DNA of 64,000 bases from contig NZ_CP154853.1 of the NCBI RefSeq assembly GCF_047302405.1, positions 3,596,001 to 3,660,000 of the forward strand. Direction: 5' to 3'. The stretch's first letter is position 1. Each line of letters opens with the position of its first letter. The DNA comes from Alkalihalobacillus sp047302405. GTDB lineage: Bacteria; Bacillota; Bacilli; Bacillales; Bacillaceae_D. Below the pieces are notes generated by a model. The model did not search any database, was not told where the DNA came from, and saw nothing but the letters and a program-made list of their open reading frames with translations. The position numbers and the translations under genes were made by a program. Shown here piece by piece: positions 27,626 through 37,523 of this stretch.

Positions 27626-27741
27626 GCCTGGCAACGTCCTACTCTCACAGGGGGAAGCCCCCAACTACCATCGGCGCTGAAGAGCTTAACGGCCGTGTTC
27701 GGCATGGAAACGGGTGTGACCTCTTCGCTATCGCCACCAGA
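27626..27741 (-). rRNA. 5S ribosomal RNA (second copy)
   Basis: A 116-nt 5S gene, complete with the conserved ACACCCGTTTCCATGCCGAA segment. It differs from the copy at 39907-40022 at several positions. Not preceded by a 23S gene: the 200 bp upstream hold a promoter and then mgtC-side DNA, so it is a free-standing 5S-tRNA-fMet unit. Confidence 0.95.
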
Positions 27742-27762
27742 CTTTTCTCTGACACAAGATAT

Positions 27763-27791
27763 ATCTTACCATGCTATAAAAAGGAATGCAA
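27763..27791 (-). promoter_or_regulatory. promoter of the free-standing 5S-tRNA-fMet unit
   Basis: Minus strand: TTGCAT (27786-27791), a 17-bp spacer, TAAGAT (27763-27768), about 22 bases before the 5S gene. The -10 TAAGAT is the same as in the rRNA and tRNA-cluster promoters of this window. Confidence 0.7.
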
Positions 27792-27953
27792 GCTTTTCTT
27801 CAAAAAAAATTAAAAACATTATGCCACCTCATATAAAGTATGCTTTTCTACATATATTAATGAATAAGGAAAAAAGTTTTCCATTAAGAAGTTGAAGGTT
27901 TTTCCAATTTAACTCATAATGAAAGATTATAGACCTAAACTGGAGGAATAATT

Positions 27954-28703
27954 ATGCTTATTCAAGAATTCGTTATTAAAATTAGCCTTTCTCTGTTATT
28001 AGGGTTAGTCATCGGTATTGATCGTCAAATGAAGCATAAGCCTCTAGGTTTAAAGACAAGCATGGTCATCTGTGTTGCTAGCTGTCTTGTAACGATCGTT
28101 TCAGTTGAATCATTTTTTAAATATTCAGCAGAAGGATTATCAACAAATATGGACCCGATGCGCCTTGCCGCCCAAATTGTTAGTGGAGTCGGTTTCCTTG
28201 GAGCTGGGGTTATTCTCCGCCGCAACAATGACGTTATTTCTGGTTTGACAACTGCCGCCATGATTTGGGCAGCTTCTGGACTCGGTATTGCGATTGGTGC
28301 CGGCTTTTATCTTGAATCATTCTATACGGTTCTTCTAATCCTTATTGCCATTAATATCATCCCTTCATTGTTAAAAACAGTTGGACCACCAACTCTTAAA
28401 CAGGATGATGTTGCCTTAAAAATCGTGATGGAACCGAATCTAAACATGACAGAACTTATCGAAGCCATTGAGCAAAAAGGAGAAATACTTGAAGAAAAAG
28501 CTACTGAACCCATTACGAAAAAAAGAAAAAATCGACGCAAAAAAGAAATTTCTATCCGCTCGGTCAAAGTTAAAGACTTAGATAACGGCAATCAACTAAT
28601 CGATTTAAAAATATCCGTACCAAGTAAAATGTACATTACCGATGTCTATTATATAATAAAAAAAATCCGTTATGTTAAATCGGTTAATGTGGAGAAGTTG
28701 TAA
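27954..28703 (+). CDS. MgtC/SapB family membrane protein
   Basis: A 249-residue protein with an amino-terminal MgtC domain (about 1-135, four to five membrane segments; LLLGLVIGIDRQMKHKPLGL and RLAAQIVSGVGFLGAGVIL are signature stretches) and a soluble carboxyl domain of about 100 residues with a basic KKRKNRRKKE run. Family members are linked to growth at low magnesium and to acid or envelope stress. GGAGG precedes the ATG. First gene of the block between the two 5S genes, divergent from the 5S-tRNA-fMet unit. Confidence 0.88.
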   Translation: MLIQEFVIKISLSLLLGLVIGIDRQMKHKPLGLKTSMVICVASCLVTIVSVESFFKYSAEGLSTNMDPMRLAAQIVSGVGFLGAGVILRRNNDVISGLTTAAMIWAASGLGIAIGAGFYLESFYTVLLILIAINIIPSLLKTVGPPTLKQDDVALKIVMEPNLNMTELIEAIEQKGEILEEKATEPITKKRKNRRKKEISIRSVKVKDLDNGNQLIDLKISVPSKMYITDVYYIIKKIRYVKSVNVEKL

Positions 28704-28705
28704 AA

Positions 28706-28752
28706 TGAGGCTGTCCCATAAGAGTACATCATTATGAAGACAGTCTTTTCAA
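28706..28752 (+). terminator. weak terminator after the MgtC-family gene
   Basis: GGCTGTC pairs with GACAGTC across a 24-base loop and is followed by TTTTC. Confidence 0.4.
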
Positions 28753-28772
28753 AACAAATAAGGAGGTAATAA

Positions 28773-29219
28773 ATGAACCTATCGTTCTCTCAATTAGAAT
28801 CCCTACCAACTGAAAAAGAATCAACCCAACTTATACGTCTCCATGAGAAAATTTTTGCTCAAAAGTCCAATTTTATCGGAAAATTGAGACAACAATCTAA
28901 CATTCTCATCCATTTAGCTTATAACAACAACCAACTCGTGGGCTATAAAATCGGCTATGAATTAACTGAAGAGAAATTCTATAGCTGGCTTGGTGGTGTG
29001 GACCCTCATTATCGTAATTACGGCATCGCTTCTACTCTCATGAAAATGCAACATGACCTACTAATAGAATATGGTTACCAAATCGTCCAAACAAAAACAA
29101 TGAATAAATGGCGGAACATGTTAATTTTAAATATTAAAAACGGATTTGATGTGCTCGAAACCTATACGGATAAAAAGGGCATGCACAAAATTATTCTTGA
29201 AAAAAAGCTCATTAAATAA
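28773..29219 (+). CDS. GNAT family N-acetyltransferase
   Basis: A 148-residue acetyltransferase. The acetyl-CoA-binding region is GGVDPHYRNYGIASTLMKMQ (about residue 72). The carboxyl end (MNKWRNMLILNIKNGFDVLETYTD) fits the family's last strands and helix. Substrate unknown. AAGGAGG precedes the ATG. It stands between mgtC and a convergent pseudogene. Confidence 0.85.
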   Translation: MNLSFSQLESLPTEKESTQLIRLHEKIFAQKSNFIGKLRQQSNILIHLAYNNNQLVGYKIGYELTEEKFYSWLGGVDPHYRNYGIASTLMKMQHDLLIEYGYQIVQTKTMNKWRNMLILNIKNGFDVLETYTDKKGMHKIILEKKLIK

Positions 29220-29290
29220 GGCGGAAAAAGAATACTCCATCACACCTATCAATATGTGGATAAAAGAAGAGATTGTAAAAGGAATAAAAA

Positions 29291-30076
29291 TTATAATGAT
29301 TTCAAATATAGGAGACTCTTTTTAATACTTTTAAAAGGATCTTCTGACACATCTTGTTCTACAAAATAATATTGTACACCTACCTCTTGAGCTACAGTGA
29401 ATATAGACGGCCAGTCCAGGATTCCGGAACCTACCTCTTTAAAATTCCCTTCCTTATCAAGGTCTTTAACATGAATAAGAGGCACACGTCTCTCATACCT
29501 TTTAAGAATCTGTTCTGGGTTTTCCCCGGCCATCTTGATCCAATACGTATCCAATTCTAACCCCAATTCAGGACCTGCTTCATTCAGCAACCGATCCAAG
29601 ACAAATTGCTCACTACCATAGGCTAAAAACTCCCAATCATGAGGGTGATAGACAAGTTTTAATTGATGTTTTTTAGCCACTTTTGCTGCATAATTTAAAA
29701 AAGAGCTAAGTGCTTTGAATTTAGCTTCACTATGAAAAGTCTCTTCTGGAGCCGTTGTTGCAATATAAGAAGCACCAATCTTTTGTGCGTAATCAATATG
29801 CTTTTGCAATTCCCTTTCTAGAAGGTCAGATTCGATAAATAAGGAAACCCCATGTAATTAAAGAGAATCCAATGTTCTTTTCATTTCATTTGGTGGTATG
29901 TGCTCATATTCATATAAATCAAGTGTGCGGTAACCTATTTCAGCTACTTTTTTCAACGTAGTATAATAATCTTGACTAAATGCCTCTCTTACTGTGTAAA
30001 TTGCTAAACCTGGAGAAGCTAATAAGTCCTTTTCTTCAATTTCCATCATCTCTTTACCAACTTTGCGAAACCTCAT
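29291..30076 (-). pseudogene. sugar phosphate isomerase/epimerase, broken by one in-frame stop
   Basis: Two frames in perfect register (30076-29858 and onward to 29291) form one 262-codon TIM-barrel protein of the xylose-isomerase-like/IolE-type family. A single TAA at 29858-29860 interrupts it after TLDSL. Downstream of the stop the same frame continues LHGVSLFIESDLL and reaches recognisable parts: LVYHPHDWEF, GLELDTYWIKMAG, RRVPLIHVKDLD and a carboxyl YYFVEQDVSED. The start has GGGAGGAG upstream. Recent inactivation, or a sequencing error, is plausible since nothing else is damaged. Confidence 0.82.
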
Positions 30077-30365
30077 TTTTCTCCTCCCTTCTTTTATTAT
30101 CTCGTACGGACTTACTTTAACCCCATAAACTCATATTAATATTCAATAATTCAAATTATCACTTTAGACTCTATAATATATGTTTCATTCTACATGCTAT
30201 GCTCAACTCCATCAGAATAATCAAAAACAACCGAAACTGCCTCGAAGGCTGTATGTATTCCAAAAGGTACTATACATTCCATGGGCTCCTCCGTTTGGAT
30301 TCTTTATTCTTTCTAAAAAAAGGTGGCGACAATTTTTGAGGAAGTCATATTCGAACTGCGAAGTA

Positions 30366-31487
30366 CTAAACTCCTTTTGATTGATTTTTTTTCTGTCTCA
30401 GAAATGTCATCGCGACAACAAAAAGAATCGGTAATACAGCTATAACGGTTATTAATAACGGATAGACAGTTGAAACCGCAACATGGAATTCCCTTTCATG
30501 GTCAAACGTCGATATGGAAAGAAAAAAAGAACATAAGGCAATGGGAAAGATTAACATTCTTTCATCTTTAAGTTTTAACAATTGCGAGAATGTAAAATTT
30601 AAGGCAAACAACGCAATCGTCCCTTTCATATATGAACCAAGAATCCATGTCATCGCAACAATAGCTTCCACCCCTGTAAAAACCTCTTTAATATCAATTA
30701 ATGTTGCGATATAGAATAAAGAATATTTTATATCCGCTCCTGTCGGCCCCAAAACCATAATGGTTAAAAGAATAGCCATCATTAAAAACAACCCTTGTAA
30801 CATTAAAGCCCGAAACATTGCCTTCTTCAACCCTTTCTTTTTATCAGAATGAGTAAAAGAAAGTAACAGTGCGAAAATGGCAACTTCCGCATATGGAAAT
30901 CCGTAATTGACATAGACTCCGTGGAATATAGGCTTTAGTCCGTCTGAAAATAAAGGTAGGAGATAGTCAGGTTGAAGCTGAGGCATAATCAACAACAGAA
31001 AGAGAATAAATGCCCCAATCATAAAGACAAACAGGATCGTAAACATTCTCCCCATCACTTCAATACCGGCATAAACAGTCAGGGCAGAAACCATATACAA
31101 AAACAGGTGTACAATCGATGCTGGTGTCTCTAACATCAAAGTATTATTTAAGAAAAGGCCGACATCAAACATGATGTATGTGATCATTAAAAACAACATT
31201 ATACAAATAGGAATTACAATGAGCCCAGTCCCAAAATTACCAAGAGTTTTCCTAGAGTGTTCAACAAATGTTTTCTCCGCAGATTGGCGATGTAAAAAAA
31301 GAATAGATAGTAATAAAGGAATACTAATCAAAAAAGCAATAATAAGTGATAACCATGCCATATTACCGGCTCTATTTACTAGTGGCGACGGGATATTAAC
31401 GATAGCTGATCCTAATAAAAAGCTTATAAATAAGAATGACATTTGCCTATCGCTAACTGACTCCTTATCTTTTCCCTTCACTTTCAT
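30366..31487 (-). CDS. spore germination protein, GerAB family
   Basis: A 373-residue permease-like subunit (APC superfamily, ten membrane segments) of spore germinant receptors in the inner spore membrane; B subunits bind the small-molecule germinant. Starts with a polar KVKGKDKESVSDRQMSFLF stretch, then typical hydrophobic spans. The gene looks intact and has a good ribosome site. Upstream are a two-span D-type subunit and a truncated C subunit; no A subunit is present, so the receptor is probably not functional on its own. Confidence 0.85.
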   Translation of the reverse strand: MKVKGKDKESVSDRQMSFLFISFLLGSAIVNIPSPLVNRAGNMAWLSLIIAFLISIPLLLSILFLHRQSAEKTFVEHSRKTLGNFGTGLIVIPICIMLFLMITYIMFDVGLFLNNTLMLETPASIVHLFLYMVSALTVYAGIEVMGRMFTILFVFMIGAFILFLLLIMPQLQPDYLLPLFSDGLKPIFHGVYVNYGFPYAEVAIFALLLSFTHSDKKKGLKKAMFRALMLQGLFLMMAILLTIMVLGPTGADIKYSLFYIATLIDIKEVFTGVEAIVAMTWILGSYMKGTIALFALNFTFSQLLKLKDERMLIFPIALCSFFLSISTFDHEREFHVAVSTVYPLLITVIAVLPILFVVAMTFLRQKKNQSKGV

Positions 31488-31504
31488 CGCTATCTTCCTT
31501 TACT

Positions 31505-31741
31505 CTATGATGATAAATAATCAACTATCTTTTCAGCCGGCTCCCAAAAGAGCATATTAATAAAATCCACGACATTTGGCCATTTGGCATCCCATATAAA
31601 ATCAATGCTTTGGTATAGAGAGGCTAGAATTATGACTGAATAAATAAATTTTGCTCGTTTTTCCTGCGTACTAAATCTCGATAAATCAAACGAAAACAAG
31701 ATTATATATACTAATACAACGAGAAACACTCGTTCAAACAT
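31505..31741 (-). CDS. small two-span protein, germinant-receptor D-subunit-like
   Basis: A 78-residue protein with two hydrophobic segments (about 3-18 and 33-50). It lies between a GerAC remnant and gerAB, the place taken by small D subunits (e.g. YfkS, GerUD) in some Bacillus ger operons. GGAGGAGG precedes the ATG. The assignment is by size, topology and position rather than sequence recognition. Confidence 0.6.
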   Translation of the reverse strand: MFERVFLVVLVYIILFSFDLSRFSTQEKRAKFIYSVIILASLYQSIDFIWDAKWPNVVDFINMLFWEPAEKIVDYLSS

Positions 31742-31756
31742 TAAAAGCCTCCTCCA

Positions 31757-32250
31757 TCATTGATTGAATTTCACAAAAGGAGTGTAATCTATAATACCCG
31801 AACCTTCAATATCGATTGAAATATCGAAGACAAACTCGCTTTTTGCAAATAAGTCATCCCAATCTCCTTTTATCTCTTTCCACTTACTTGGAGATTTCAT
31901 ATTGATTTCATGCCCTACATTAATTACATCTATTTTTTTGTCTTGTAACGTAGTGATTACACTTCTTAAATCATCTTCTATGTAGTCTTTAATTTCTACA
32001 ACAAGTTCCTCAATTTGCTCCACCGTTTCTAGCTCAACCGGACATAGCAATTCACGTATGACCACATCTAAATCAAGGGAAATATCAGTTACTACTTGTT
32101 CCCCTTTCATTTTAGGAGAGAGCTGATAATTTTCTAAAGAAATTTCAAATACATTGAATTGATTTTCTTCACCATGATCACCACACGGTAAATTCATATT
32201 TACTTGCTCTAGTTTTCCAAGTAACATAAGGAGAAGGGTACCAAAAATAG
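31757..32250 (-). pseudogene. carboxyl part of a GerAC-type spore germination lipoprotein
   Basis: Only the third domain of a Ger(x)C protein is recognisable: VDIIN-type helices then VINVGHEINMKSPSKWKEIK, DWDDLF and the DISIDIEGSG ending. The lipoprotein signal and first two domains (about 200 residues) are missing. The open frame continues rightward to 32314, but that part is out of frame with and overlaps the GMC oxidoreductase gene. A deletion joining the two genes at about 32220-32260 explains the arrangement. Confidence 0.75.
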
Positions 32251-33407
32251 CTACCTGGCCCGTGAACTTGAATTTGATAAGGACGATGTTCACTTTGAGG
32301 AAGAAGAATTCCAAGTGTACCTAAAGGATCAGAAAATGACTTACTATCGGCTTGGGTCGTTGCTCGAATATAAGAATGATTTGTCAAATAATGTCCAACC
32401 GCTCCGCTAAGTCCTGAATGAAGCAAAAGTCGTGGTGACTCGAATGCTCCTGCACTTATGACCACATGCTTTGCTTTTATATCATATACTTGCTTTTCTT
32501 CTGACATCACTCTAACTCCTTGCACTTTACCATTCTCTGCAAATATATTTGTTGTCCGTGCATTTATCGCTAAATCAAATGCTCCATAATTTAGAGCTCT
32601 CCCAAGCAACACAATCGAACTAAAATAAACACTTGATTGAATCCGACCAAATTGAGTTGCTTGCAAATCTACTGCCATCGGTATTGGCTCGGCTTCTCTA
32701 TATCCATTTGCTCGGAGCTGCTCAAGAAAGAATTGCGTAACCAAAGAACCTACTGTAAATTGCTCAGTCACATTCATCACGTTTTCAGCGAGATCATAAT
32801 ACCTATTCATTTCTTGCAAAGAGAGAGGCCATGATTCAATAATAGAAGGATCCATACGCGGGGTCACCGCACTCCAAAATAAAGAATTTCCTCCTAATGC
32901 ATCAACTTGAATCGCTCCAGGATACTCATAAGAATACTTTGAAGATAACGTCGAGATCTTTGGGTTATATAAATACCTCGCTAAACGTTCCTCATTCACC
33001 GTTACTAAATTTTGAGCATGTGTTGGTAGGAGTAACTTCCCAGCTTCGATTAGACCTATCTTCTTGCCACTCTTGAGTAAATTTTCACATAGGCGCCAAA
33101 GAGCAGCTCCTCCCCCTGCTCCACTCCCGACCACAAGAACGTCATATTCCGTTTCAGCCATTTTGGCAAGAGAAGTCGTTGGAATCCAATGATCGAGCGG
33201 GTCCTCTGGTTCTCCATAAGGACATAAAGGTAAATCCTTTGCCTCTATATCTATTCGAGGAGATGGAATGTTCACTTCTACCCCTTCCTTGTCACTAGTC
33301 ACACTTAAAATATGTGGATTATAGAAGATTAAATCCTCTACATCCACATGATGCTTTTTTGCTAGTTCCGTTAATGATTCACCACTTTTCGTTACATGTA
33401 TCCTCAC
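32178..33407 (-). pseudogene. LysM-GMC oxidoreductase, carboxyl end lost
   Basis: A 409-residue frame. An amino-terminal LysM domain (about 1-48, VTKSGESLTELAKKHHVDVE) is joined to a GMC-type flavoprotein: FAD loop VLVVGSGAGGGAALWRL (about 92), ALGGNSLFWSAVTPR and VVISAGAFESPRLLL. Similarity stops near GPGSYFWY. The last about 20 residues (TRASKYEFTVW) look like read-through into a different gene, and the substrate-binding domain with the catalytic histidine is gone (family members run beyond 500 residues). The 3' end overlaps the GerAC remnant. Annotated as truncated; a folded product is unlikely. Confidence 0.75.
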
Positions 33408-33628
33408 TGCTATTCACTTCCTTAGTAACCATCTCTTCACATACTATACGTACCAATACCTAAATGTGCACTAACGCCCTTATCCTTTAAACCTAGTTTT
33501 GGATGAAGTTATAATCATTCACAAATGACTCCACCCTTCCAACTAAACAAATATTATTTGAAAAAAGCAATTATTTTAAAGGATTAAAAAAAGAATGTCG
33601 AATACATATAAGATAAAGGGGGATGACC

Positions 33629-35326
33629 ATGAAAAGTTTTGAAAACTATACATATGAACGACCGAATGTACAATCTGTAAAAGAAGATTTTAAATTATTA
33701 CTAAAAGAATTTACCAATGCAACAAATGTGAAGGCAGCGACAACGGCTCTCGAAAGTATTAATCAATTTCGAAGTAAGCTTTCCACGATGCATACACTTA
33801 CTTATATTCGTTCATCCATTGATACAAAAAATGATTTTTATCAAAAGGAACGCGATTTCTTTGATGAAATTTCACCAGAATTGGATGAACTAAATACTAC
33901 TCTTTATCAAGAGTTAATTAAGTCTCCATTCCGTGAAGCTCTCGAAAAGAAGTGGGGAGCACAATTATTCGACATTGCTGATTTTCAAATCAAATCTTTT
34001 TCACCGGAAGTGATTCATCTACTTCAAAAAGAAAATAAACTAACGTCCGAATATGCAAAGCTTGTTGCCTCGGCAGAAATTGAATTCCAAGGAGAGAGTT
34101 ACACACTCGCTCAGCTTGCTCCATTTACACAGGACAATGAGCGTAATATTCGACAAGAAGCCGTTGATGCTAGTTTTGGTTTTTATGCAAATCATTCAGA
34201 TAAATTTGATGAAATTTACAATCAATTAGTTAAAGTTCGCCATGAAATCGCGACCACACTTGGATATAAAAACTTTGTAGAGCTAGGCTATATCCGCATG
34301 TTAAGAATTGATTATAATGCAGAAATGGTTGAAGTATTTCGTAAACAAGTACGCGATGTGATCGTTCCACTCGCCTCTAAACTGTATAAAAAACAAGCGA
34401 ACCGAATTGGCGTTGATTCACTAAAATTTTATGATGAGAATTTCAAGTATAAAACTGGGAACGCCAAACCAAAAGGCTCTCCACAGTGGATTATCGATAA
34501 CGGGAAAAAGATGTATGAAGAACTGTCTCCAGAGACGAAGGAATTTTTCCAATTTATGCTTGAGCGAAACTTAATGGATCTAGAAGCGAAAAAGGGAAAA
34601 GAAGCGGGAGGTTACTGTACTTTTATTGAGGACTACCAAGCCCCGTTTATATTTGCTAACTTTAATGGTACTTCTGATGATCTCGATGTTCTCACCCATG
34701 AAGTTGGTCATGCTTTTCAATGCTATTTAAGTCGAGATATCGGGATACCAGAATATTTATTCCCAACTCATGAAGCTTGTGAAATCCATTCGATGAGTAT
34801 GGAATTTCTAACATGGCCGTGGATGGAATTATTTTTCAAAGAAGATACGGATAAGTACAAATATTCCCATTTAGCGACTGGCCTTCAATTCCTACCATAT
34901 GGAGTCGCTGTCGATGAATTTCAACATCTTATTTATGAAAACCCTGAATGGTCACCAACTGAACGAAAACAAGCATGGAAACAGTTAGAGGAAACATACC
35001 TGCCACATCGCGATTATGATGGCAATGCTTATTTAGAAGAGGGGAACTTTTGGAAAAGACAAGGTCATATTTACAAATCACCGTTTTATTATATTGACTA
35101 CACTCTTGCCCAAATTTGTGCCTTTCAGCTTTGGAAAAGATCACAGGAGAATAAAGAAAAAGCATGGAATGATTATTTAAACCTATGTAAGCTTGGTGGT
35201 TCAAAGTCATTCCTCGAATTAGTAGAAGCCGCTTCCCTCGCCTCTCCATTTGAAGAAGGTATGGTTGAAACAGTAGTGAAAACCATTGAAGACTGGCTTG
35301 AATCAGTTGATGATCAAGCATTATAA
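33629..35326 (+). CDS. M3 family oligoendopeptidase
   Basis: A 565-residue zinc metallopeptidase (thimet/PepF type) that degrades short peptides in the cytoplasm. The active site HEVGHAFQCYL (about residue 356) supplies the two histidines and glutamate, with a further glutamate in HEACEIHSMSMEF. All-helical, no signal peptide. I start at the second ATG, which has AAAGGGGG at proper spacing; the first ATG abuts that site. Single gene with a strong terminator. Confidence 0.93.
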   Translation: MKSFENYTYERPNVQSVKEDFKLLLKEFTNATNVKAATTALESINQFRSKLSTMHTLTYIRSSIDTKNDFYQKERDFFDEISPELDELNTTLYQELIKSPFREALEKKWGAQLFDIADFQIKSFSPEVIHLLQKENKLTSEYAKLVASAEIEFQGESYTLAQLAPFTQDNERNIRQEAVDASFGFYANHSDKFDEIYNQLVKVRHEIATTLGYKNFVELGYIRMLRIDYNAEMVEVFRKQVRDVIVPLASKLYKKQANRIGVDSLKFYDENFKYKTGNAKPKGSPQWIIDNGKKMYEELSPETKEFFQFMLERNLMDLEAKKGKEAGGYCTFIEDYQAPFIFANFNGTSDDLDVLTHEVGHAFQCYLSRDIGIPEYLFPTHEACEIHSMSMEFLTWPWMELFFKEDTDKYKYSHLATGLQFLPYGVAVDEFQHLIYENPEWSPTERKQAWKQLEETYLPHRDYDGNAYLEEGNFWKRQGHIYKSPFYYIDYTLAQICAFQLWKRSQENKEKAWNDYLNLCKLGGSKSFLELVEAASLASPFEEGMVETVVKTIEDWLESVDDQAL

Positions 35327-35334
35327 GAAATTAA

Positions 35335-35371
35335 AAACAACCCATTATCTATTGATTGGGTTGTTTTTTCT
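35335..35371. terminator. terminator after the M3 peptidase gene
   Basis: AACAACCC / GGGTTGTT stem, 14-base loop, then TTTTTT. It lies between convergent genes. Confidence 0.85.
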
Positions 35372-35383
35372 TAGCTGCACTCT

Positions 35384-36574
35384 TCATTTTTCTCTTTCAA
35401 CAAAGCCGCTTCCCGCTTTAAAACCGATAAAACAAATGACGATTGATAGAATAATAAGGAGCATCATCGGTGCCCTCCATCCACCAGATAGTTCATGGAT
35501 AAAGCCGAATAAAACAGGACCTGATGCTGCCAATAAATATCCTAAGGATTGAGCCATTCCTGATAGCTTGGCCGCTTGCTGAGCATCCTTAGTACGAAGA
35601 GGGAAGAACATCATCGCCAATCCAAAAGCACTACCACATGCGACTCCCATTAATAAAACCCATACTGGTAGCCAAAATCCCATTAACAAACCAACACTTG
35701 ATATTAGAAAACAAATGCCTGTAGCTACAGATAAAAATCGTTGATCTTTCATTTTCCCTGCAAGAATCGGGATAAGAAACGTCATCGGAAATAAAGCTCC
35801 TTGCATGGTCGCTAACATCCAGCCTGCCGCTATTGAACTATATCCATATGTCTCGAGAATCTGCGGAAGCCATGTCAAAACTGTATAGTACAAAAAGGAT
35901 TGGATCCCCATAAAAGCCGTAACAAACCAAGCTAACGATGATGTACGCAATCGAAAAGAAACAGCCCCCATTTTGTCTAATCCTTTTTTTATTGGCTGAT
36001 TGTTTTTGAGCTGAAAACCCCAGACGATGAGGGCTATCACAGCAAGCCCCCCCCAAATTGCTAACGCCCCACTCCAATGAAAATATAAGGATAGCGGCTC
36101 ACTAATACCAGAAGAAAGAGCTGCTGTTACATTCATAACAAGCCCATAAATCCCTGTCATCAACCCAAGCCGTAATGGAAAATGCTGCTTTATAATCGCA
36201 GGCAGGAGAACATTACAAATAGCAATCGCCGCCCCAATAAAAGCTGTCCCAATAAATAAAGATGGAATGCTCGGATAGATGCGTACCGCTATTCCAATTG
36301 TTAATACAATCAAAGCAACAAAGATTGTCTTCTCCGTTCCAAATCTTCTAGCAAACCTCGGAGCAAAAGGAGACAAAAGGGCAAAAGCAATAAGGGGAAT
36401 CGTTGTCATACTCCCTGCCATCGATTTAGTTAAACCAAGACTTTCCTGGATCGAACTTAAAATTGGACCAATCGCTGATATCGGAGCTCTTAAATTTACC
36501 GCAACTAAAACAACCCCAAAAAACAAAGCCCACAAAGCCTTTTCATTGTTTATTTCTTTTTGAAGCTGTGTCAC
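35384..36574 (-). CDS. MFS transporter, CynX/NimT family
   Basis: A 396-residue major facilitator with 12 membrane segments. It carries the family stretch VNLRAPISAIGPILSSI early and PFAPRFARRFGTEKTIFVAL between segments 2 and 3. CynX/NimT members move cyanate or nitroimidazole-like compounds, but most are uncharacterised. I prefer the GTG at 36574, which has GGAGG six bases upstream; the ATG two codons earlier directly abuts that GGAGG. Stand-alone gene. Confidence 0.85.
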   Translation of the reverse strand: MTQLQKEINNEKALWALFFGVVLVAVNLRAPISAIGPILSSIQESLGLTKSMAGSMTTIPLIAFALLSPFAPRFARRFGTEKTIFVALIVLTIGIAVRIYPSIPSLFIGTAFIGAAIAICNVLLPAIIKQHFPLRLGLMTGIYGLVMNVTAALSSGISEPLSLYFHWSGALAIWGGLAVIALIVWGFQLKNNQPIKKGLDKMGAVSFRLRTSSLAWFVTAFMGIQSFLYYTVLTWLPQILETYGYSSIAAGWMLATMQGALFPMTFLIPILAGKMKDQRFLSVATGICFLISSVGLLMGFWLPVWVLLMGVACGSAFGLAMMFFPLRTKDAQQAAKLSGMAQSLGYLLAASGPVLFGFIHELSGGWRAPMMLLIILSIVICFIGFKAGSGFVEREK

Positions 36575-36739
36575 ATCCATCCTCCAATATAGAATAGTAC
36601 AGTCAGAATAAAATCACTCTTTAACCACTCTTTCCTATCCTAAATAAAATCATTTACATATAGCCCTATTACACCCTATTCCCATTTTCAGAGCCACAAA
36701 TTAAGGTAATCTAATAGTGTATATGAGTCTACAAATCTA

Positions 36740-37348
36740 CTAAGAATTCATAAGAGATTTAATACAAATTATGATCCCTTTCTTTAAATCTTCATGACTC
36801 CAACTTGGGATTCTCCCGTGTTTGATAGCCAATTCATGTGAGGCAGGAATATGAATAAAACCAGTTGGAATAGAAAGTTTTTTTGATTTTGTATAATAAA
36901 GAGCTTGATACATAACATGGTTACACAAATAAGTCCCAGCCGTATTAGAAATCTCAGCAGGTAGTCCATTATGTATTAATTGCTCGACCATAAAACTGAT
37001 AGGTAAAGTAGAAAATAACCCGTCTGGTCCTCCAGCTTGAATCACTTCATCCATTGGAATATGTCCCTTATTATCTGCTAAACCGTGATTAACATTAATC
37101 GCAATTCTTTCTGGCGTGATTTTATACCTACCACCAGCAAGACCGAGGGAAATAACCGCATCTGGTTTATTCTCATCTATATATTTTAATAATTGCTTAC
37201 CTGCCAACTCAAAATCAACGGATAACACTTTCGAGGTAATGATGTATTGTCCAATTTCTTTCCCTTCTAATTCCTCCACAATTTTCATCGTTGGATTGAT
37301 TGAGAAGTCAAGGAATGGCTCAAAGCCTGTTAACAATAGCTTTTTCAT
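36740..37348 (-). CDS. pcp: pyrrolidone-carboxylate peptidase
   Basis: A 202-residue cysteine peptidase (C15) that removes amino-terminal pyroglutamate from peptides. The triad motifs are clear: glutamate in ITPERIAIN, cysteine in AGTYLCNHVMY and histidine in GFIHIPASHE. It starts MKKLLLTGFEPF. Fits the peptide-degrading theme of this block (M3 peptidase, two subtilases in the window). Confidence 0.94.
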   Translation of the reverse strand: MKKLLLTGFEPFLDFSINPTMKIVEELEGKEIGQYIITSKVLSVDFELAGKQLLKYIDENKPDAVISLGLAGGRYKITPERIAINVNHGLADNKGHIPMDEVIQAGGPDGLFSTLPISFMVEQLIHNGLPAEISNTAGTYLCNHVMYQALYYTKSKKLSIPTGFIHIPASHELAIKHGRIPSWSHEDLKKGIIICIKSLMNS

Positions 37349-37477
37349 TATATGTACCTACCTTTTTAATTTAATCAAATAAATATAAGATATCCCCCTT
37401 AAAAATTGCTATAATTTTATAATATCATAAATATTTATAATTTTTATTCTATTAGATTCTAAACTATTATATAAAAG

Positions 37478-37519
37478 AAAAGATGTGAATATGTATGTTT
37501 ACAAATTCACATCTTTTTG
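37478..37519 (-). terminator. terminator of the alkaline subtilisin gene
   Basis: AAAAGATGTGAAT / ATTCACATCTTTT stem with a 13-base loop, just past the stop codon. T-rich ends on both strands. Confidence 0.85.
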
Positions 37520-37523
37520 TAAC

